Positions 45,886-57,107 of a stretch of DNA of 64,000 nt are shown here, one piece after another; the first letter of the stretch is position 1; each line of letters starts with the position of its first letter. The DNA is from Craterostigma plantagineum (taxonomy: Eukaryota; Streptophyta; Magnoliopsida; Lamiales; Linderniaceae): contig JAPQWV010000651.1 in assembly GCA_027422505.1 (NCBI GenBank), forward strand, positions 62,001 through 126,000. The letters run 5' to 3'. Under the pieces are notes generated by a model that was not told the origin of the DNA, made no database searches, and saw only the letters and a program-made list of their open reading frames with translations. A program made the translations under genes and the position numbers.

Positions 45886-47040
45886 AAAACGGAAAATAAT
45901 TTCTTAATGTAGAAGGCATACTTATCCGTTACTCGTATCACCATAAATAGCAAATAGTTTCCGGTTAAATTCACTAAATTCCCTAGACTAGACTTGGTAT
46001 ATTAAGATAATTCACAGTGAATTACGTGATTTACGGAGTAATTATATACATTGGATTGAATTATTCAGAAGATATTAATTACATAACGTAACGTATTCAA
46101 GGTGTCTTGAGATGGGTTGGGCTGAACTGATTGGAAAACTGGCAATTATATAAAGCAGATGCCCATTTATGAAATTGGGCTCATAGTAATTATGTCGTGC
46201 TTTGTCGTTGAAAGTAATGATTAAATAGAAGGTTGATCTTACCTCCGAAAAAAAAAAATAGAAGGTTGATCGTGGCATCTTATATTTGAAATTTTTGGCC
46301 TTTTTATTACGATGAAAACAGCTAACAAGTTGGGGTAGATGCTTTCCGAAAAAGATAAAATGCAATAGAGATACATTCATACATTTGTTCGGTTTAGGAG
46401 TCAACGTCCCGTAATATTTCGCAAAATGGATTTATAGAACAGGTTGAAACTATATTCAGTCGTAACTATCAGATTGTAGTGTACAAGGAATCAAATGCTA
46501 TATCTTATATGTATTAATAATTCGCAAGAATGTTCGTTCTTTTCGGCGCATTAAGTGGCATGACATTGCGTAAGTTGATTTATGCTTTTGCAAATTGCAT
46601 GTGTTTTATAGAAGAAAATTAGCATATTACGATATCATGATTGTATTAGCTTTTCTTTAATAATTGAACTCAAATTCTACATGCAAATGGACGTTTCTTT
46701 GATTAACTAACGCGGTAACGTTTCTTGCGCAACATGTATTGTTAATTGTAACTTATTGTTGACTATATATAGTTATATTATATATACTATATTATTATAT
46801 TATATTATATAATTGGTGAGTGGTGGATATAAACTGCCACAATTTGGTCTGTAATATATTTACAATTTAGTCTCTCATTTGTAATTTAATTAATTAAATT
46901 TCATATCACTCCTAATTTTTTATTTACTGTACTTATGCCTCTATAACTAGGTTTCTTTTATATATTTAAAAATTATATTTCATCTTAAACAATAAAAATT
47001 ATAATTTCTAAATAAAATAATTGTAATATAATTATATTTT
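45886..47040. other. intergenic, AT-rich
   Basis: No gene or clear element supported; TA-rich tract near 46750-46815. Confidence 0.5.
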
Positions 47041-47049
47041 AAGCCCACA

Positions 47050-47840
47050 CGTTGGATGCGCAAGAAAATACTCGGGGTACTTCTCTCTCATCTCGTCCTC
47101 GCGTTTTCCCAAGTGGCTTCTCCCAATACTTGGTTCCGTCACAAGACCTTCACGGGGTTATATTCTTATTCTCGTTCATCAAAATTTCCATCGGTCTTTC
47201 TTCATAGCTCAAGTCTGACTTCAATCGTTGATGAAGTGATTCGCCCTGCACTTCATGGCTCAGGTCTGGGACGTACTTCGTAATGTAGATACATGGAAGA
47301 CGTCATGAACTTGTGCGAGAGATGTGGGCAATTCGAGTTGATATGACACTTCTCCAACTCGTTTCGCAATTGTGGAAGGTCCCATATATTTCGGACTCAA
47401 CTTCGCTTTCTTCCCGAAGTTGGTTATTTCCACTTCGAGTTGGCACAGATCCGTATTCATGGATTTACGGCTCAAAGCATTTGCAACTACGTTATCTTTG
47501 CCTGTGTGATAATTTATCACACAGTCGTAGTCTTTTACTAACTCGAGCCATCGTCTGTGCCTCATGTTTAACTCCTTCTGCGTGAAGAAGTACTTTTGGC
47601 TTTTATGATCTGTGAAGATCTCGCATCGTTCTCCGTATAAATAATGTCGCCCGATTTTTCAGGGCAAACACCACGGTTGCGATTTCCAAATCACGTGTGG
47701 GGTAGTATGGTTTCAGCTGGTCGGGAGGCATACGCAATTACCTTCTCGTTCTGCATCAACACGTATCCCAAGACATTCTTAGAAGCGTCACTGTATTGCC
47801 TAGTTTGATCAAAATCCAAACCGGCCAATCACAGACAAAG
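47050..47840 (-). pseudogene. decayed Ty3/gypsy chromovirus fragment
   Basis: On the minus strand the RNase H tail of pol is readable (YSDASKNVLGYVLMQNEKVI, then [20 protein letters not shown] and [10 protein letters not shown]). It passes almost directly into the integrase C-terminal region ([33 protein letters not shown]) and a post-integrase tail (about 47050-47290). Most of integrase is missing, several stops and frame changes occur, and no LTR was seen. This is a dead fragment of a Tekay/Del-like element, unrelated in lineage to the Tat element. Confidence 0.9.
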
Positions 47841-48568
47841 TTAGTGACGTGTGTGTGATGTATATTAGCAAATTACAGTTTCAAATCCGAAAAAGTTCAA
47901 TTGGCTTTTCATTTCAAAGTTAAAATAATGATATTTTTATAATCAGAAACCGGTTTGATTCATCGGATTTGATTAGTCACAATTCGTTTAATCCAACACA
48001 ACTTCCAAATTTAACAAAACAAATATCAATAGTTTCATTAACCGTAGATTCCCAAAAACAGGCAATTTCGTCGAAATCTTTAAACATAAAGAAACTAAGA
48101 TAGAATACAGGTATAGTTTTGGAGAAAAAGCGCAAGTGGACGAGTAAGCACGACAAATGTCCTCAAAACCCTCACATTTATTATCGCTACATTTCATTCA
48201 TTTATTCCGCTATATAACTTTTGTCTTATTCGACAACGAATTACTATATAATTTCAAAATTAGAAATCTCTTTTATTTCTTTTCGTCTTGAAAATAACCA
48301 ATGCAATCTTAAATAGCAATGAATGCAGGAAACCTTCTCTCTCACACTCAACATTCGGCCTATTATTTGTTGGGCTTTTTAAATTAAATAATGGGAAAAA
48401 ATATAATATTTAATTAAATAGGATCGTTTCTGAAATATTTAATAAAATAGGGTATTTCGCGGTTAATACCCGCGTCGTCGCACCCATTAGGGGCGACGTC
48501 GCATCCACTATCAACGATGCAAGCTTTTTGTTTTTTTTTTTAATTTATTTCTCAACGTCGCCCCCATT
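47841..48568. other. intergenic with GCGAC-rich palindromes
   Basis: AT-rich until about 48470, then CGCGTCGTCGCACCC, ATTAGGGGCGACGTCGC and, at the MITE insertion site, a split palindrome GTCGCCCCcatt...AGGGGCGAC. No gene supported. Confidence 0.5.
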
Positions 48569-49102
48569 TAGGGATGGCAATGGGGCGGAACCCGCCCCTA
48601 ATGGGCCGGGTATTTTCAAAATAATCGGGTATGGGGCGGGTCGTGGATTTGAATTTTTCTACCCGGCCGGGTCCGGGGCGGGTCCCGGGTCTTGCCAAAC
48701 CCGCCCGAGACCCGACCCGGGATCCGCCCCGAAAATATTTATATATTATAATTTATTTCGTAATTAAGTTATATAGTGTTATTGTTAATATTATGAATAA
48801 AAAGTTTGTTGGTCTAATGGTAGAAGTTTGGTATTACAGAGGTGAGGTCGTGGGTTCGAGTCTCAAGGAATGCATTTCTCTATTTTTTCTCTTTTAAAAA
48901 ATGAAAAAATAAAAAAAAGAAAAAAATAATATATACGGGTCTGGCGGGTCAGACCCGGTTCGTTCGGGTCCAGTCCGGGGCGGGGCGGGTCCAGACCCGA
49001 GGCGGGGCGGGGCGGGGCGGGTCTCGGGTCCGCTAATAAATATTCGGGTCGGGTCCCGGGTCCAGCCAAACCCGACCCATACCCGACCCATTGCCATCCC
49101 TA
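48569..49102. mobile_element. hAT-like MITE (534 bp) carrying a tRNA-like segment
   Basis: Ends TAGGGATGGCAATGGG and CCCATTGCCATCCCTA (16-bp inverted repeats) with a perfect 8-bp duplication CCCCCATT (48561-48568, 49103-49110). Arms are rich in GGCGGGTCC/GACCCG modules. The AT-rich centre contains the tRNA-like stretch listed next. Confidence 0.93.
48806..48870 (+). other. tRNA-like segment with pol III A and B boxes
   Basis: TGGTCTAATGG (48810-48820) fits the A box and GGTTCGAGTCT (48853-48863) fits the B box, 32 nt apart, as in tRNA genes and tRNA-derived SINEs. I could not form a convincing acceptor stem, so it is not called a tRNA gene. It is followed by T-rich then A-rich sequence, as a SINE tail might be. 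Confidence 0.55.
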
Positions 49103-49110
49103 CCCCCATT

Positions 49111-50768
49111 AGGGGCGACACTCTTTTTTTTTCTTTTTGTTTTATTTTTATTTAACTTATTTTGTAATTATTAAATATATAATCCATCGAATCATAAAAT
49201 CATCGTTATTTCATGTGATTTACATAATAAAAATTAATAAATGCTTCTAATTTATTGTTTGTTTCACGACCATTAAAATGATATGCATATCTTATATTTT
49301 TCGATATTCGAAAATATTTCTTATTTTTATAACTAAACAACTAATTTATAAAACAATATAAATTAGATAAAAAATAATAATTTAAACTAATTTTAAGTCA
49401 AAGAAAGCATATCATTTGCCATGTAATTATTATTCCACTTTTATGTTTGTGTATATATTTGTATTGAACCTTGTGTTGTTATTTAATATGGGGACAATTT
49501 TGGAAACGTACACATATATATTTTTGAAAATATCAAAACGATATCTTTTTTAGAACAAAGAAAATATGTAGAACCACTTTCGGAGTAGAAATTTGTGTGC
49601 TTTTGCGGGCCTTATTTTAAAATTCCAAAGCCGGTAAGCTGGAGCTGCTATACTAAGCGTGAAAACGTTGTAAGTTGCAACTATAAATATTCGTGTGAAC
49701 TTTGACTCTCGGTCAACCTATACTTTATTATTATTATTAAATTGTTTTCACTTCGGAAAATGTTTATATTTATATTAACATATTACTCGGTTAATGTGAA
49801 TGATTAATTCTAATTGCTAAACATAGTGATAAACACAAACGTACAGAAAAGAGTCCAAGCATCACATATTCAGGATAGGACTCAAAAATTCATCATATAC
49901 CGAAATAGGAAATCAATTCGACGTGGATTGCAAATGCGCTTAACCGATCAAAGTAAATTTAAATGGGCCTCATTTACTCCTTATATGTATGGGCTTGGTC
50001 ATTTAATAAACAAAATAATTAAGTGCTTTAATGGGCCAACCATGAGATCATATGTAACATTTGAGGAAGAAACAATCGACACAATCTTTCTCGTGTGATT
50101 TTAATATGTAGATCAAATGTCTAGTCTATATATTGTCATTTTTCTCCTTTTCTACTATGTGGGGGCACACATAATATGTATACATGTAACCTAAAATGTT
50201 TGCTCTATGGATTGAGATGAGAATATTCATCCGAAAAAGAAAGAAAACAAAATGAAATTGAGTTGGGATAAGGCATGTGGCTGCATAGCTCACTGCTTAC
50301 GTAACGTATATGACCATAAATCAAATAATCATCCAAGAGCCAATTAAACAATTGCAACATATAAACCGTAAATGTCCCCACATGTTTGTATTATTTAATA
50401 ACGCCATAGTGATTACGCTGGCCGGCACCAATAATAAGTCAAAGAACATGAAAAATCAACGTTAAAACATCAAGTTCAAGACCTATACAATACAACTCTG
50501 TCGAACACAGTTTGTCCGTCCTAATTTTGTGTCTCCCAACACCTGCCTAAATTCGAACAAACAGTCGCAAAATAAAAATTGAATCTTGATATGGATTGCG
50601 TTACAAGAACACGATTAGTACAATGGTTGAAATGATTGATTGCTGAAAAAAATGAGAACCTCCCTTTGGGCATGACGTCATTGTATCTTCTTCAATAAAT
50701 AGCGAGAACTTGCCAGTACGCTTTCACTCACTACCATCGCCTTAAAAATCTATTTCTTATCCAATCCA
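49111..50768. other. intergenic and UGT promoter region
   Basis: No coding segment is supported. AATAAATAG at about 50694 may be the UGT core promoter. Confidence 0.4.
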
Positions 50769-52271
50769 ATGGATAATCATCGTCAGAGCTCTCATCATTC
50801 GAAGAAGAATGGCAGAATACTTCTGTTTCCAATACCGTTTCAGGGACACATAAATCCCATGTTACAGCTCGCCAGCATACTTCACTCGAAGGGTTTCGAC
50901 ATCTCCGTCGTCCACACTCGCTTCAACTATCCAGACACTTCCAAGTACCCTCAGTTCGCCTTCCATCGAATCTCCGACGGCTTGTCTGAAGCCGACGCTT
51001 CCTCGCCGGACGCCGTACACGTCTTGAGGGTTCTCCTCTACAGCACTGAGGTGTCGATTCGCGAGAGCTTTGTTGAGTTTCTGTCGTCGGAAGAAGGCGG
51101 CGGCGGAGGGTTTGTGGGCTTGGTGACTGATGCCCTTTGGTATTTCACGCAATCCGTGGCAGATGATTTTAAGCTTCCGAGGTTTGTGCTTAGGACAAGC
51201 AGCGTCTGTTCCTATATTGCTTTCAATGCTCTTCCTCTTCTTCAAGAAAAGGGATATCTCGACGATATGGGTATGTTGGCTTCTGTCGATCGCATCATTG
51301 AAAACTGCTTAATGACTGAAAAATTCTCAGAAAGTGATGATATTTAACATGTTCGTCGATCACCATCAGGTTCGAAGATGGAAGATGAAATTGAGGGGCT
51401 TCCGCCGCTAAAGGTGAAGGACATCCCAGTAATCGAGCTGCTAAAATCTGAAGATTTGCATCATATCTTGATAACCATGATGGCCGAGACCAAGAAATCT
51501 TCGGGGCTCATCTTCAACACATTCCGAGAACTCGAAGAAGACGACATAGCCAGGCTCGCCGGCGAGTTTCAGTACCGCATGCCGACCTTCGCCGTCGGCC
51601 CATTTCACAAGCTCTTCTCGGCGGCGGCGAGCAGCCTACGAACCCAAGATCGAAGCTCAATCGCATGGCTAGACAAGCAAGAGCCCAAATCGGTGCTCTA
51701 CGTCAGCTTCGGAAGCGTGGCGCTCATGGATGAGAAGAAGCTCCACGAAGTTGCTTGGGGGTTGGCCAATAGCAAGCAGCCATTTTTATGGGTCGTTCGG
51801 CCAGGGATGATGCAGGGTTCCGACGAATGGTTAGAAGCACTGCCGAGCGATTTCTTGGACGAGGTAAGAGAAAGGAGTTGTTTCGTCAAATGGGCCCCAC
51901 AACAAGAGGTTTTGTCCCATCGAGCCGTTGGTGGATTCTTGACTCACAACGGCTGGAATTCTACGCTTGAGAGCATCTGCGAAGGAGTTCCCATGATCTG
52001 TGCGCCGTTCTTTGGGGATCAGATGGTGAATTCGAGGTATGTGAGCGATGTGTGGAAGATTGGAATTAGGTTAGAGAAAGGGTTTCAAAGAGACGAGATC
52101 GAAGCAGCTGTAATAAAGCTGATGGATGGTGCTGCTGAAGGAGAAGAGATGACGAAGAGGGTTATGGATTATAAGGAGAAAGCTGATCATTGCTTGAGCT
52201 CCAATGGTTCTTCTTCTCAAGCCATTGATGGCTTGGTCGATTTGATTCTATCGTTTAAATCTGTAGATTAG
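50769..52271 (+). CDS. UDP-glycosyltransferase, UGT76 type
   Basis: Cytosolic family-1 glycosyltransferase that moves sugar from UDP-glucose to a small acceptor (hormone, terpenoid or phenolic). Two exons, 50769-51270 and 51370-52271, phase 1, 467 residues. The catalytic His is H27 in PIPFQGHINP and its partner is probably D121 in VTDALW. The PSPG box spans about 342-385 (WAPQQEVLSHRAVGGFLTHN, then GWNSTLESICEGVP) and ends in Gln, which favours UDP-glucose. The single intron after DDM and the KVKDIPVIE motif fit UGT76. A poly-Gly stretch (EEGGGGGF) near residue 110 is slightly unusual. The acceptor cannot be predicted; UGT76 members include cytokinin and steviol glucosyltransferases. Convergent with the DUF620 gene, stops 138 bp apart. 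Confidence 0.93.
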
Positions 52272-52409
52272 ATTCATCACTTCTCTGTTTATGCTTCCTT
52301 TCCTCCATTAATAAACCTCGCTACTTTTACACAAGAAACATAATTCCGAAGAAGATTAATCGAAAAGTCCTAAGCTTTATAATGCATGAGGATGAATCGA
52401 AAAGTCTAA

Positions 52410-54278
52410 TCAATAACCATCATCTCTTTCTCTCCCAAACATTCCCACATTCTCCTCATCAACAGCCACGACTTTCGTATTGTTCTTCCTACAAGAACTC
52501 GACGAAAAGGGCGTTTTAGTCCCCGGCCCGCCACTGTTCGCCGCCGACCCACTATCCATAACACCACATCCTTCCCCGTCTTCCCTCTTCAAATCAGAAG
52601 GTGGCAAGAAAAAGTGCTTGACGAGTCCCTTCACGTTAAAATCGACCTCTTCGATGCTCCAAATCTCCTCCATCCTCGTCCTTCTGTGGCTCTCCGAGTC
52701 CTCCCCGAACCTAAACAAAGAAGCGCAGGTCCTTCCTCCGTGGGCGACGTTGACACCTCCGATGGTTCTGTAGTCTTGGATCGAGGATTCCATCGTCGTC
52801 TCCCACAAGACATTTTTTATCTTTAGCAGCTGAGTGTCCTCTAATTGGACCAAAAGGCCCGTTCTTTGGCTGAAGCAGCCCCATATCGTGTGCCTGATGA
52901 TTTCCATGTTGTTGCTGCTTCTAGCCCTGAGAGTTGGCGAGTCGACTTCGAGTTTCAGGACGAAGCAGTCTTCGTTGTTCGCTGTTTTCTCGCCTATGCA
53001 CGTCGAGTTTGAGAATAGATTCGCCGTTGATCTTGGATCTAGTCCCTGGATCAGACATTGTTAACCATGAAAGCTGTAATGACATAATTTCTTACAGTTG
53101 ACAAAATGGTTGACAGTTAGAGCTGTGAGATTGGGCGAGAAAACATGATCCAAGATTTGACCTTTACAACCACAATTAGTTGACAAACAAGTTTGAACTG
53201 GGAAGAAAATGCGAAGGAAGCTTCAGGTTAGGTGAAAGGCTGAGCTGGGTTGGTCCACACATGGATCACAGCAAGAATTTGAACAGAACCTTTCAGTTAT
53301 TTTACAAAACTTGAAAAGAATTTGATAGCATAGCAGCCCTTCTTTCTCATCTTTGTCAAACATAGACAGCAACCAACTTTTGACAAAAGCGGTCTAAATC
53401 TGAACAGATTGAAAAACAAGAACCAACAACACAGTCTTGAATATGGGGCGAAGAAGGCCTTGGATTCGAGCAACTTGAACACGAAAAAACTAACGAACAT
53501 AGGATCAGATTGTGTTAGGAATCGATACCTGTAAGGATCTTCGAGTAGGCCTCGGCGGGCCGCGAGAGGCGTAGGAATGCTGCCATGGCGTTTGCCTCCA
53601 AGCAGTCTTGCCATCGCTGCCAGCACTGATCTTACAGCCCGAAACCATCAGATCGAAGCTCCACAAATGGGGCCTCTTCTGCCACAGAACGAACCCTCCC
53701 ATCTCTCCAATTCCATGGTGTCTCATGCTCTTCAACCTCTGGCGAGCCTTACTGTGTCCTGAAAACGACGTCGTCTCTTCCCCGGACACGAACTCAGAAG
53801 CCATCATCTTCACCTTACCCATGGCGTAGATGCTTTCGATGCTGTTCAGAGCGTGTTCGCCGCCCGAAGCTGCTACGTACTGCTGCACTATGTACCTCGC
53901 CATCGAACTCTCCTGAGAAAGAGAAGCCCCTCTTTCACGTAAGAACTAAAGCACTTACCTTACGAGGATCATATAAACGGACACGCAATGACTTACGACT
54001 GAGCGGCCTTTGATGCTGTTGTTGCCGTCGGCGCAGATTGGGAGAGGGATCAAAGGGGCTCCAATAACACCTAGCAAGAACTCAAGCTCTGCGTCACGGC
54101 TCCCAAATGCCAAGCCGCCCTTATTGTCGGCGAGGGACGATGGTCTCATCATCCAAGACGTGAAGACTTGCCGAGGTTTTTGCTTGCTGTTAGAGACGAG
54201 CAGTTCTTCTGGGATGGGCAGCTCGAGGACGGTGTCGAGTGCGTCTTCTCTGTCTCCGTTTGGCCACAGCGACCTCAT
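52410..54278 (-). CDS. DUF620 family protein
   Basis: Plant protein of unknown biochemical role, sometimes labelled lipase without proof. Three exons: 54278-53997, 53912-53529, 53045-52410, all phase 0, 433 residues. Family blocks: GVIGAPLIPLPICADG (exon 1), ESSMARYIVQQYVAASGGEH, GEMGGFVLWQKRPHLWSFDL and SRGPPRPTRRSLQ (exon 2), GLDPRSTANLFSNSTCIGEK, IRHTIWGCFSQRTGLLVQLE and EEVDFNVKGL (exon 3). The C-terminal ~50 residues are low-complexity Ser/Gly. ATG at 54278 starts the usual charged leader. Confidence 0.93.
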
Positions 54279-55041
54279 CGTCAAGAACAGATGAAGAAGA
54301 AGATATAGTCGAAGGGGAAGGTGATAAGCGCGTCTGAGAATACCGCGTGGAGAAGGGAAAGAATTGGCTTTTTTTTTTTTTATGTATGAAGGCCGACAGT
54401 GGACTGAGCAGCAAACAACGTGCGAAGCTTTTGTCTTGTTCGTGACAGCACGCACGTTCGTTCGTTCAGGAGTAGGAGGAAGAAGAAGAAGAAAGAAAAG
54501 AAAGACTATGACTGATTCTTTCTCTCTATTCTATCAACCAAAACTCGCGGAAATTATTATGCCCCTTTTTATTAAATAGAAGTAAAACCTGAATCGTTAT
54601 TCTGCTCTCCATATTTTAAAAACTAAAAAGATATTTAATTCCTTTTTGGGCTTTTCCCATTCCATATATGCATTCAATTGGTTTTCAATAAATACATTAA
54701 AAATCAAGACTTGGCGCATATGTACAGTACAAGTTAGGTTGAAGGGAGATTGTGAATGGTTGTTTGTTGTCAGTCACTGACTTAGTATTGTATTCTATGG
54801 AGCACAGTCAAGCTAAAGAAACAGTCTTCCATGGAATGACCTGATTTCTCCAATAATAAAAAGCAATGAATAATTAATAATACAAATCCTCCATTGGGAG
54901 AGGCAAGATTCGAGGAGCGTAGCAATAGTTGACTTGGAAAGATAGAATACAGAGAAAGGTTTTTCCAAAGAAACACTGAGAAGTTGAGGTGAGGAGAAAC
55001 AGCAAAAAACCAGAGCATTCTTTTCCTCCTCTGCTCTGTTT
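54279..55041. other. intergenic between DUF620 and RING-CH genes
   Basis: DUF620 5' leader and promoter to about 54550, then the 3' UTR of the RING-CH gene. No further gene supported. Confidence 0.5.
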
Positions 55042-56230
55042 CTAAGAAGGTACGTTGAAGTGAAAGAGCCAAGAGACGACAAATGCGAACACCATACAAG
55101 CGAGCAAGAAGTTGAGGAACCTATGGCCTTGCCAGAATCGCCTTGCCTCGGGCTGGGGCTGTTGATGAGGTGAAGAAGATGACATCGCCAATTCGTTGTT
55201 TCTTTCGTCCCATGGATCTTCGATTGACACGCTTTCGTACACGCCTGGCACGTTCTGCGCTATCGATCCGCATATTTCACATATTCTGCAAAAAGAAGAA
55301 CGAGGGCCTTCAATTCTAACTTGGGGAGTTGAAGTTTGTTGGTTTCTCAAGCTTTGGAAAAACAAGATGATGTCAAGGAGGGGTTCGTTTTTCCAGTAAA
55401 ACAGAGAACGAAGTCAAATGCACCTTAACGGATAAGGAATGAGTAGTAATATAATAACAACAAAATCATAAAGATGGAGAGAAAGTAAGAACGAGAAAAA
55501 AGGCATTTGGCCGGCCAGAAAGCAAGACTTTTTTCTTTTCTTTTTCTGGTGTTGTATAGATAGATTCCTTCTTTTCCTAATTATCTATCCGATGGAAAAT
55601 TGGTCCTTTAAAGTTTACAGCTTTTGTTGCAATAGACAGTTCAACACTAAAAACAGGTTATAGGTTCCATTATTGTCCACCTCATTACTATACTACACCT
55701 CAAGCCTGCACCTTTTTCAGCTGTACAACTCAATTATTACGAAGACATAACAATATAAACCTGCAAGAAAAAGAAAAAGAAAAAAAAAGAAACGGTACTA
55801 ACTTGTTTCCCTTGATCTTGAACCATGCCTCGGCACATTGCCTGTGAGCAGCAGCTAAATCATCCTTACAAGAACAGCCAAGTTCAATGGGCAACCCACC
55901 ACAGTCATTGCTCGCATCAAAACTCAGCTGACAAATCCTACAATCCCTCTCAGATTTGGACAAATGCAGCTTAGTTTCGCAATCGACAGATTCGAGATCC
56001 AAAATCTCAACTGAACACTCCGAGGCATTAGATTCTCTTCTTCTATCATCCTCCTTGTTTCTCACATCATTAACGCCGTCTTCCACCGCTCTAACGATCT
56101 CCTTACCGTTGGAAGAGGCTGATTCAGCGATATTACCAACAGTGGCGTCACCATCTTTGTCATCGTTACCTTCCTTCGCAGTAGCAGCAAGTTCTATATC
56201 AGCGTCGATGGACTGTCGTAAAGATTGCAT
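55042..56230 (-). CDS. membrane RING-CH (RINGv) E3 ubiquitin ligase-like protein
   Basis: Predicted membrane-anchored E3 ligase. Two exons: 56230-55803 and 55285-55042, phase 2, 223 residues. After an acidic Asp/Glu-rich N-terminal half, the C4HC3 RING-CH runs ERDCRICQLSF, LGCSCKDDLAAAHRQCAEAW, GNK and, across the intron, ICEICG; all eight zinc ligands can be placed. The C-terminal half has a Pro/Gln-rich linker and one hydrophobic segment FLNFLLACMVFAFVVSWLF that should span a membrane and end a few residues before the stop. This matches the short plant RINGv class with a single C-terminal anchor. Confidence 0.9.
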
Positions 56231-57107
56231 TTTTATTTGAGCCCAGATACTGATTCTTCATGTAATAAGAAAAAATAAAAGGGAGGGACGAAATCACAGA
56301 AATAGCAACATCCCTCACACTGTTGCCTGTAAGCTGAAAAAAGTCAAGTCTTTTCTTTCTTTACAACTGTGGCGAGACGAAATTATAACGATTGATGGCT
56401 TTCGTTTTACAGAGAGGAAGAGATATATAAAAACAAGAGGGAGAAACTGTCGAGCTTTCTTCTGAAAAAGAAAAAAAAGAAATAATTTAGCAGAACTACT
56501 TTCGTCAAAAGAGTTTTCAGACACGTGAGACTGATCAATCAAATGTAAATATATATCTCCAAGTTAATTGTACATTGTGACACCATATGTCGGCTGCTAG
56601 TTAGTTAAACGTAGAAGCAAACTTAATATTGAGAGCTTACTGTACAAAGCTAAGATATCCCCAAAAGAAATACGGGTTAGGTGAAAATATGAATCTGGCT
56701 TGCAAATGAGCCAAGATTAGAGATGATCGGTTATATATGAGCATTGATAACAAACGTGTGTAGAATATTGGGAAAATATATACCAAGTTTTGCACTATTT
56801 AAGTGATAAGATGAAGGTGGTTTGTTCTGATAAACAGTAAACTCTGTTTAATGCTCTTTGGACTAGTTACAGGAAAAGTACAAATTAAATTATTTAGTAT
56901 ATATTCCTTCCGAAAAAAGAAAATTATTTTTAGTATACCTAAAGGAACCTTGTTGGGCCGATGAGTGGCCCAATAATATGGGCTATAAAATTATTGACTC
57001 AGACTAATGTGGGCCACCCAATATTATAGATCATAGAACAGCGACTTGAGCTCTTCTCAACAGTTAAACGCACGAGAGAGAGCGCTGAATGCTAGTTGTT
57101 TGTGGAA
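56231..57107. other. divergent intergenic region RING-CH / SANT gene
   Basis: Holds both promoters. GGGCC/GGCCCA words cluster at 56955-57015 upstream of the SANT gene. No gene supported. Confidence 0.45.

Noticed and set aside
48806..48870. tRNA gene
   Set aside because: A and B boxes are present but no acceptor stem or convincing anticodon arm could be formed; more likely tRNA-derived.
48863..49121. Pro/Arg/Gly-rich minus frames
   Set aside because: Produced by the GC-rich arm of the hAT MITE.
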